A DNA stretch of 38,954 nt, taken from the NCBI GenBank assembly GCA_028286915.1, contig JAQBQQ010000024.1:1-38954 (forward strand). Direction: 5' to 3'. The position numbers and the translations under genes were made by a program. Below are positions 26,680 to 33,841 of the stretch, one piece after another (positions within the stretch are counted from its first letter, which is position 1; every line of letters starts with the position of its first letter). The notes under the pieces are model-generated. The model was not told where the DNA came from, did no database searches, and was given only the letters and a program-made list of their open reading frames with translations. The DNA is from Candidatus Peribacteria bacterium (GTDB taxonomy: Bacteria > Patescibacteriota > Gracilibacteria > Peribacterales > Peribacteraceae).

Positions 26680-26997
26680 TTACTTTTTGGGAGGGCCTTT
26701 CGGAGCGGCACTGGGGGCCGAGGGGACGGACGTTGCGGCCTTTCCGCCGTGTCCCTTGAACTTGGTAGTCCAGGAGAATTCGCCGAGCTTGTGGCCAACC
26801 ATCTGTTCTGTTACGTAGACCGGGGGGAACTCCTTGCCGTTATGAACCGCGAACGTGAACCCGACAAACTCCGGTGGAATATCGCAGTCGCGTGCCCAGG
26901 TGGTGATGATCTTCTTTTCACCAGCCTGCACCATCTTCATCACTTTTTTGAAAAGCTTTGGATCAACGTGAGGGCCTTTGCTGAGAGAACGAGACAT
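26680..26997 (-). CDS. rpsS: Ribosomal protein uS19
   Basis: [19 protein letters not shown]...[27 protein letters not shown]; start trimmed. Confidence 0.97.
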   Translation of the reverse strand: MSRSLSKGPHVDPKLFKKVMKMVQAGEKKIITTWARDCDIPPEFVGFTFAVHNGKEFPPVYVTEQMVGHKLGEFSWTTKFKGHGGKAATSVPSAPSAAPKGPPKK

Positions 26998-27046
26998 GGA
27001 GGTGGAATGTAGAAGGAAAAATTGAAAATGTATACTGAAAACCGGC

Positions 27047-27892
27047 TTACTTCTTCTTTTTCTTGTGAACGCGTCGGCGGACAATCAAGTCACTCTTCTT
27101 GCGGGCATTGCGGGTCTTTACACCCAGTGCCTTCTTACCCCATGGCGTTTTTGGCGCCTTCAAACCAATCGGGCTGTGTCCTTCACCACCACCATGCGGG
27201 TGATCCACGGCGTTCATGGACTTACCAAGAACAGTCGGGCGACGACCCATCCAGCGCATACGGCCGGCCTTTCCAATAGTGATAAGGTTATGTTCAGGGT
27301 TAGACACCGTACCGATAGTGGCAAAACATTCACGGCGCACCTTGCGGATTTCGGAAGATGGCATCTGAATGATGGCGTAGTCGTTATCAAACCCAACCAG
27401 CGTGGCAGACGTACCGGCACTGCGGACAATCTGACCGCCCCTGCCTATCTGCATTTCCAAGTTAAACACGCGGTAACCAACGGGAATGTGCTGGAGCTGC
27501 ATGCGGTTGCCCAGCTTTACCTTGGTTCGTTCGCCGGCAACAACGCTATCCCCTACTTTTAAGCCTTCCGGTGCCAACAAATAACTCTTCTGTCCATCTA
27601 CATAGTGCACCAGTGCAATACGGGCTGTGCGGCCCGGGTCGTACTCCAGTGCAACGACTGTTGCCGGAATATTCAGCTTGGTGGTCTGCTTAAAGTCTAC
27701 ATCACGGAGCAGGCGCTTATGCCCGCCGCCACGGTGGCGAACTGCCACTCTTCCCCTGCTGTCACGACCGGCATTCTGCTTTTTGCCACGGACAAGGCTC
27801 TTCTCCGGGCGCTTCTTTGTGAGGCCAGAGAAGTCGGCGATCGTCATTTGACGTCGTGCCGGGGTCGTTGGTTTAGGCTTCTTGATGGCCAT
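27047..27892 (-). CDS. rplB: Ribosomal protein uL2
   Basis: [34 protein letters not shown]...[18 protein letters not shown]; start trimmed. Confidence 0.98.
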   Translation of the reverse strand: MAIKKPKPTTPARRQMTIADFSGLTKKRPEKSLVRGKKQNAGRDSRGRVAVRHRGGGHKRLLRDVDFKQTTKLNIPATVVALEYDPGRTARIALVHYVDGQKSYLLAPEGLKVGDSVVAGERTKVKLGNRMQLQHIPVGYRVFNLEMQIGRGGQIVRSAGTSATLVGFDNDYAIIQMPSSEIRKVRRECFATIGTVSNPEHNLITIGKAGRMRWMGRRPTVLGKSMNAVDHPHGGGEGHSPIGLKAPKTPWGKKALGVKTRNARKKSDLIVRRRVHKKKKK

Positions 27893-27916
27893 GGTAGGGT
27901 TAGGGTTCCAGCCGTC

Positions 27917-27937
27917 GTCCTTCGTCAAGCTCAGGAC
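27917..27937. repeat. CCTTCG[AT]CAAGCTCAGG-type repeat, copy 2
   Basis: GTCCTTCGTCAAGCTCAGGAC between rplW and rplB. Confidence 0.7.
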
Positions 27938-27958
27938 TATGGCCGGCAGGGGGTAAAA

Positions 27959-28264
27959 TTAATCTACTCTGAATGATGAGAGATCGAGCGTCTTGCTGCC
28001 TTTCTTGAGCGTTACAAACATCTTCTTCATGCGGTGGCGCTTCTCCATGGTTCCTTTGCCAACGGCGCGGGTCTTCGGGCGGGTATTCAATACACGGGCG
28101 CTCACGACATCTACATCATAGAAACGCTTGAGTGCATTCTTTACATCCACTTTGGTAGCCTTAGGCGATACGCGCAGCGTATAGGTACGGTGCGTGTCGG
28201 ATGCCTTAAGGATTTCCGCCTTCTCCGTAACGATAGGGCCCATGATGACGCGAGTGAGATCCAT
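27959..28264 (-). CDS. rplW: Ribosomal protein uL23
   Basis: GPIVTEKAEILKASDTHRTYTLRVSPKATKVDVKNALKRFYDVDV. Confidence 0.96.
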   Translation of the reverse strand: MDLTRVIMGPIVTEKAEILKASDTHRTYTLRVSPKATKVDVKNALKRFYDVDVVSARVLNTRPKTRAVGKGTMEKRHRMKKMFVTLKKGSKTLDLSSFRVD

Positions 28265-28266
28265 AG

Positions 28267-29031
28267 TTAAGAGGCTGAGGAATCAGAAGATTTCTTGGCT
28301 GTTGCAGATTTCTTTGCGGCTGGCTTTTTGGCTCGCGGAGCCTTCTTCTCCTTTGATTCTTTTACATCCTCTGGATCTTTCACTTTAGCCTTTACACGAA
28401 CCGTCTTGGTTCCAAATACCTGCTCCGCTTTCTCCACGGCATTGCCGACAAAGATAAGGTGGCGGGAATTGAGGACGTCTTCCGGGTTTAAGTAGGAGGC
28501 GGTAATAATCTTCACGCCAGGGATATTGCGCGCAGAGCGGGCAAATGCTTCCTGCTTCTCGGGGAGAACAAAGAGGATGCGGCGACCGATATCAACCGGC
28601 ATCTTTGTAAGCAAGCCGGCCATTTCTTTGGTCTTGGCTCCGCCAAAGTCTTCCAGGCCAACGATGGCACCCTGCTTGGCCTTGTAGGACAACGTGGAAA
28701 ACAAAGCGGCGCGGCGCATAGCCTTTGGCATTTCTTTCGTAAAGTTAGAGTCCGAACGTGGTCCGAACGCCTTTCCACCACCACGCAGCAGCGGGCTGCG
28801 GATAGATCCGCGGCGTGCGCGACCGGTTCCCTTTTGTGCGTACAGCTTGCGGGTGGAACCTGCCACTTCCCCTCTGTTCTTGGCATGTGCCGTTCCAACG
28901 CGGCGGTTACTCTGCTGGAGCACAATCGCCTGATGCATGAGACCATGGTTGATGCGGGCGCCAAACAGGGCTGCCGGCAGATCCAGTGTGCCGTTTTTCG
29001 AACCCGTTGCTGTGTATACGTCGATTGTCAT
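28267..29031 (-). CDS. rplD: Ribosomal protein uL4 with C-terminal tail
   Basis: GTAHAKNRGEVAGSTRKLYAQKGTGRARRGSIRSPLLRGGGKAFGP; start trimmed to MTIDVYTATG. Confidence 0.97.
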   Translation of the reverse strand: MTIDVYTATGSKNGTLDLPAALFGARINHGLMHQAIVLQQSNRRVGTAHAKNRGEVAGSTRKLYAQKGTGRARRGSIRSPLLRGGGKAFGPRSDSNFTKEMPKAMRRAALFSTLSYKAKQGAIVGLEDFGGAKTKEMAGLLTKMPVDIGRRILFVLPEKQEAFARSARNIPGVKIITASYLNPEDVLNSRHLIFVGNAVEKAEQVFGTKTVRVKAKVKDPEDVKESKEKKAPRAKKPAAKKSATAKKSSDSSAS

Positions 29032-29045
29032 TGGAGAGATGGGTA

Positions 29046-29074
29046 GTAGAGACGCCATGATATGGCGTCTTTAC
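29046..29074. repeat. GTAGAGACG...CGTCTTTAC hairpin element
   Basis: GTAGAGACGCCAT-GAT-ATGGCGTCTTTAC, 13-nt arms, one mismatch; directly abuts the rplC stop codon. Confidence 0.8.
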
Positions 29075-29680
29075 TTAGGAGGGGGAGGATTCTTTGGTAA
29101 GGAAGACTGTACAGCCGTTTGGTCCTGGAATTGGTCCTTTAATGGCGATAACACCTTTGGCTGCATCCACCACCATAACGGAGCGGTGCTGGAGTGTGAC
29201 TGTCTCCTGTCCCATGTGTCCGGCCATCGGGTGACCCTTTAACACGCGACCTGGCTTATTACGCATACCAATGGAACCCGGCTCACGCTTAAAGTGCGAA
29301 CCATGCGATGCAGGACCTCCGGCAAAGCCGTGGCGGCGTACCACACCCTGGAAACCCTTACCCTTGCTTACGCCGGTAACCGTTACGAGCGTGTCCGTAT
29401 CAAACAAATCAACTTTCAGCTGGGTACCGGGGTCGAGGCCGTCGAGGGACTCCACTTTCCACTCCTTCTGATGCGCATAGCGCGTATTTTCTTTACCCTT
29501 GCGGCTCCTCCACATTTTAGAACCAATTCCCAGCACCACGGCGTTGTAGCCGTCTTTCTGCTCATTTTTGGTCCGCACGACAACGTTCGGCTCAATAGAG
29601 AGATAGGTTACGGGCACAGCCTCCCCGTTTTGCAGGAAGACTCTGGACATGCCGACTTTTTTGGCGATAAGGCCTGACAT
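29075..29680 (-). CDS. rplC: Ribosomal protein uL3
   Basis: MSGLIAKKVGMSRVF...GFAGGPASHGSHFKREPGSIGMRNKPGRVLKGHPMAGHMG. Confidence 0.97.
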   Translation of the reverse strand: MSGLIAKKVGMSRVFLQNGEAVPVTYLSIEPNVVVRTKNEQKDGYNAVVLGIGSKMWRSRKGKENTRYAHQKEWKVESLDGLDPGTQLKVDLFDTDTLVTVTGVSKGKGFQGVVRRHGFAGGPASHGSHFKREPGSIGMRNKPGRVLKGHPMAGHMGQETVTLQHRSVMVVDAAKGVIAIKGPIPGPNGCTVFLTKESSPS

Positions 29681-29733
29681 AATAACAAAGTGAAGCGTTG
29701 GGGTGCTTGGCGGTTCTTGAAGTCTGATTAGTT

Positions 29734-29757
29734 CCCTTCGACAAGCTCAGGGTGACA
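29734..29757. repeat. CCTTCG[AT]CAAGCTCAGG-type repeat, copy 1
   Basis: CCCTTCGACAAGCTCAGGGTGACA upstream of rplC. Confidence 0.7.
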
Positions 29758-29866
29758 TCAAACATGAACATAAGCCAACCTCAACTAGTTGGAACGCTTT
29801 TGAGGGCGAAGTGCGGGGAGTGTAGAGACGGGGCTAGTAGTACGTCAATGCTTTTTTACATCAATT

Positions 29867-30901
29867 TTATAAACGCAATGATGCAATCACTTGTAACCAC
29901 ACATCACTTGTAGGATCCGGGGAAATAAACTCCAGTATTCCAGTTCCAAACGGAATCAGTATTCTATTAATCCCAAAGCCAGAATCCTCCTCATATGTAA
30001 CTTCACGCCCAACATATCCGCCGACTGTTATCACTTTACTGTGCCCGTCTGAATGATCAGCAATAATATTTTTTTCTGCCATCCCTACCGTCATATTTTC
30101 AAAGACAGATATAAGCGGACTGAATTGCTCCGAAGGAACAGTAAAACTTACGGTGTAATTACCAAAGTCATTATTAGAACCCACCGAAGCCTCCGCCTGC
30201 CAATCTGCCGGATATTCAACACTGAAATTATATTTTTTATCCTTGTACTGTGCCAAGGCAGATGCCTGAACCAATTCATCATACGTCCGGCTCGGCTTAT
30301 CTATCTTCTGCGCCTTTAACCGATACACCATCTCCGCCATTTCGCCGCGGGTAATCTGCTGGTCTAAACTTGCAATAGACAAGGGAATAGCGCGTCTTTG
30401 CTCGAGATACTGAACGTAAACCTGGAACCATGGTTTGGTGGCTGTAGGTTTTTCCACCAAAATTCCCCGGTCATCCAGATGATTGGCGCCGTACAGCATC
30501 TTCGCAGCCTCTACAAAATTAATATTCGCAGACGGACGGAATGTTTTATCCGGATAACCGCCAATAATTCCGCGTCCTTTCTGCATACACACGTACATCC
30601 AGAACCATTCATCATGAACATCCGAAAAGCCTGTGAAGTCTTCCGACACCATTGGACAAAGACCCACACCATTGGGCGCGTCAGGAATAGATTCTTCCAA
30701 AATTTTCGCAAACTCCGCCCTATTAATAGTTGCATCCGGCTTATACGTTCCATCCGCGTACCCTTCTACAATTCCTTCCTGCTGCACATAATTAATGGCA
30801 TCGTAATTTGGATGTGTGGCGGGAACATCAGAAAAAGAGGCGAAGGCTGATGCCGGAACGAGAGCCAGAAAACCTATAACAGAGAGATGGTGGAGGCGCA
30901 T
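29867..30901 (-). CDS. Secreted SLH-domain protein with PsbP-like C-terminal region
   Basis: Signal peptide; FSDVPATHPNYDAINYVQQEGIVEGYADGTYKPDATINRAEFAKIL; KYNFSVEYPADW. Confidence 0.88.
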   Translation of the reverse strand: MRLHHLSVIGFLALVPASAFASFSDVPATHPNYDAINYVQQEGIVEGYADGTYKPDATINRAEFAKILEESIPDAPNGVGLCPMVSEDFTGFSDVHDEWFWMYVCMQKGRGIIGGYPDKTFRPSANINFVEAAKMLYGANHLDDRGILVEKPTATKPWFQVYVQYLEQRRAIPLSIASLDQQITRGEMAEMVYRLKAQKIDKPSRTYDELVQASALAQYKDKKYNFSVEYPADWQAEASVGSNNDFGNYTVSFTVPSEQFSPLISVFENMTVGMAEKNIIADHSDGHSKVITVGGYVGREVTYEEDSGFGINRILIPFGTGILEFISPDPTSDVWLQVIASLRL

Positions 30902-30927
30902 GGAGGAAATGAGAGAAGAGGAAAATG

Positions 30928-32505
30928 CTACTTATCGGTAAACTGGAATGAGCTGATTGTGGCTTCAAACTGCTTGGTAAGTTTTGCCTTGTCTGCAGCC
31001 TGAGCAGCCGCCACCTGCTTTGGATTATCAAACGCGCCGGGGCCGGGGAAAGACATGACCGTCTGTATATAGACACAGGGTGAAGCCGATGTCATCTGTA
31101 CATACTTTGCGCCTTCATATATTGTCCCGGCCGCTCCATCGGACCAGGTAGTTCCAGTGAATGTCATTCCAAGTATGCCCAGCGCAAACTGTGTCTCGCC
31201 TTTTGCAGGCATAACTTTTGGACATGTAGCGGCGACAGCAATGAACAGAGCAGGAGTGTCACTGCCGGCAGCATGAATGAGCGTGCCTTTGGTGCCGTCA
31301 TCCAGTTCGACAAACGTTGTGTTCTCCTTTACGAGCCAATCAGATGGATAGTCAATCCGGTACCCCCACTGCGCATTTTTATAACGTGCGACAGTGGATA
31401 ATTGCAGGCTTCCTTCAATGGTATTAAAAATAGCTTTCTGCTCGGCATCGGTACTGTCACCGCCGCAATCCCATGCCAAACGGACGGCAGATGACGGGCC
31501 AAGAATAAATGCATCCTTATTGCCGCACATACCGCCTTCCACATACACAATGTGGGTCTGATTATGCTGAATAGTGGAACCAAGCACTTTTACTATGCTG
31601 TTGCCTTGCAACTTTGAAAGCAACTGCTGTTCATCCTTTACTTTAAAGCCATCAATATGCCAATTATATTCTTGGCATTCACCACTTTTACAGGGCGTCT
31701 TGGGCCCAAGCTCTATACGCCACAACGGTGAATCCGTCGCCTCTCCGCCCTGGCTATACACATTCTCCATCTGCACAACAGGCTCCGGCCAGGCAAGCGG
31801 AATATTCAGACTTACGCCCAATTGTTCATTTATATACTGACGCACAGCTGTCTTTGCGACAGGCTTTGCGACTCCCATTAGGTCATCATATGTCGGGCTC
31901 GGCTTATTCGTCACTTTCGCCTTTAAGCGGTACACCATTTCGGCCATTTCGCCACGCGTAATAAACGGATCAAAGCGGGTGATGGAAATCGGGATGGCTT
32001 TGTGCTGGTCCAAAATACGAATATAGCGTGCATACCATGGATCGTTCGGATCAGCCGCAGGGACTTCCGCGGTCTGGTCGCCATTTCTGAAATACGTCAG
32101 AATAGCCAGTATTTTGGCTGATTCGGCAAAATTGATTTTACTGTCCGGCTGGAAAGTCCCGTTTGGATATCCGCCGATAATTTTTGACTGAGCCGCGACA
32201 CATAAATATGGAATGTACCAAGCGGTCTTGGGCGTATCTGTGAACGGAACCATAAAATTTGGATCACAGGTTTCCAGCGCCTTCGGCGTAAAGTTCGCGC
32301 CAACAACAATCTTTGCAAATTCTGCACGGTTGATGAACTGATTGGGGCGGAATGTTCCGTCACTGTAGCCAGAAACAATGCCCTGTTCTTGTACATAATT
32401 AACGGCATCGTAATTATGATGATCCGAAGAAATATCAGAAAATGATGCGAAGGCTGCAGCCGGCATCAGAACAAATGCACCGGCGGTAAGGAGGAAATAG
32501 CGCAT
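30928..32505 (-). CDS. Secreted SLH-domain protein
   Basis: Signal peptide; FSDISSDHHNYDAVNYVQEQGIVSGYSDGTFRPNQFINRAEFAKIVV; start trimmed to MRYFLLTAGAF. Confidence 0.88.
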   Translation of the reverse strand: MRYFLLTAGAFVLMPAAAFASFSDISSDHHNYDAVNYVQEQGIVSGYSDGTFRPNQFINRAEFAKIVVGANFTPKALETCDPNFMVPFTDTPKTAWYIPYLCVAAQSKIIGGYPNGTFQPDSKINFAESAKILAILTYFRNGDQTAEVPAADPNDPWYARYIRILDQHKAIPISITRFDPFITRGEMAEMVYRLKAKVTNKPSPTYDDLMGVAKPVAKTAVRQYINEQLGVSLNIPLAWPEPVVQMENVYSQGGEATDSPLWRIELGPKTPCKSGECQEYNWHIDGFKVKDEQQLLSKLQGNSIVKVLGSTIQHNQTHIVYVEGGMCGNKDAFILGPSSAVRLAWDCGGDSTDAEQKAIFNTIEGSLQLSTVARYKNAQWGYRIDYPSDWLVKENTTFVELDDGTKGTLIHAAGSDTPALFIAVAATCPKVMPAKGETQFALGILGMTFTGTTWSDGAAGTIYEGAKYVQMTSASPCVYIQTVMSFPGPGAFDNPKQVAAAQAADKAKLTKQFEATISSFQFTDK

Positions 32506-32568
32506 AAACAAAAAAAGGGAGGGAATTACCCGCCAGCATACCTGAATATTCATCCAATAACAGAAAGG

Positions 32569-33729
32569 CTACTTTCCAACTGTCAACAAACGGTCTGTCA
32601 TTGTTCCATCCGCACCCATAACGCGATACCGGACAGTGAAGTTATCAACCCACAGCAAATCACTAAAGCTGATGCTGGCAGACAGGGATTCGCCTGTACC
32701 CAGCTGTACAATTTTCCCCGCCGTATCACCGGTAAGGTTGCCCATCCACAAACTGGATGGAGCATTGTGCCCTGTACGGAACCAGATGATGCGGCGCTCA
32801 TCCGGAGACACGACTGGTGCTGCCATACGATCCGCCAGGAGACCGTTCATAGTCATGTACGTAAAACGGTGATTAACCGGATCATGCTGGTACAATGCGT
32901 AGTCATCCGGATCTTTTGCAGTCACGGCAATAATGGCGGTATTGAATCCGGCCGGTAACGCGAATGTCCGGAGCAGCAAAGAGCCCGAACGTGCTTTCAG
33001 CAATGTACCGGATAATTGTGTGGCGGAAATCGAACTACCGGCCACTGAAGAACTTGCTGCCGGTGCATAATAGCCTGACAAAGAATTCTGCTGTGCATCC
33101 TCTTCCGTGTTCTTCTGGATTTCATCATAGGTTTTTGTTGGAAGTGAGCGTATATCCGCGCGTAACCGGTAGAGCATTTCTGCCATTTCGGCGCGCGTGA
33201 CGGCACGGCTAAAGCTGCGGATGCCCGGCGGAATAACGCCGCGCTCGGCAAGCGCGTCCACATAGGCTTTATACCAGGTATCCGGACTGTCCTGGAGCGA
33301 AGAATCCACAAAAGCGCGGGCTAGTATTTTAGCGGCTTCGGAAAACGTAATGTCGTTGGCCGGCCGGAAAAGCCCGTCCGGGTACCCGTCCACCATACCG
33401 GCGCCCGACGCTTTGCAGACAAACGCGGCAAACCACTGGTTCGCCGGAACATCCGGAAACACACCGGCATTGTCCGTACACACGGCCGCCGTGGAAATGG
33501 AGCCTACAACCATTTTGGTGAATTCCGCCCGGTTTACGTTGGCGTCCGGCCGGAAAAGGCCATCGGGGTAGCCGTCTATAATTCCCTCCGACTGCAAGTA
33601 GCTCACTGCGGCAGATGCCGGGTGCGACGCGGAGACATCCGGAAAGACGGCGGCGGAAGAATGGCTTACCGAAAGAAAAAGAATGGCGATTCCGACAACA
33701 CACCCGGGCAGCATTTTCATCGTTTTCAT
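32569..33729 (-). CDS. Secreted SLH-domain protein
   Basis: Signal peptide; FPDVSASHPASAAVSYLQSEGIIDGYPDGLFRPDANVNRAEFTKMVV. Confidence 0.88.
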   Translation of the reverse strand: MKTMKMLPGCVVGIAILFLSVSHSSAAVFPDVSASHPASAAVSYLQSEGIIDGYPDGLFRPDANVNRAEFTKMVVGSISTAAVCTDNAGVFPDVPANQWFAAFVCKASGAGMVDGYPDGLFRPANDITFSEAAKILARAFVDSSLQDSPDTWYKAYVDALAERGVIPPGIRSFSRAVTRAEMAEMLYRLRADIRSLPTKTYDEIQKNTEEDAQQNSLSGYYAPAASSSVAGSSISATQLSGTLLKARSGSLLLRTFALPAGFNTAIIAVTAKDPDDYALYQHDPVNHRFTYMTMNGLLADRMAAPVVSPDERRIIWFRTGHNAPSSLWMGNLTGDTAGKIVQLGTGESLSASISFSDLLWVDNFTVRYRVMGADGTMTDRLLTVGK

Positions 33730-33841
33730 GTGGCCGGGATGCTAGCACAGGGCCGGCACAAAGAAAGTATGGAAACCATGACATACCATGCCTTCTGTTC
33801 TTGCAATTCCCTCAAGGAGAAATCTGCGTTATGCTTTTTCC

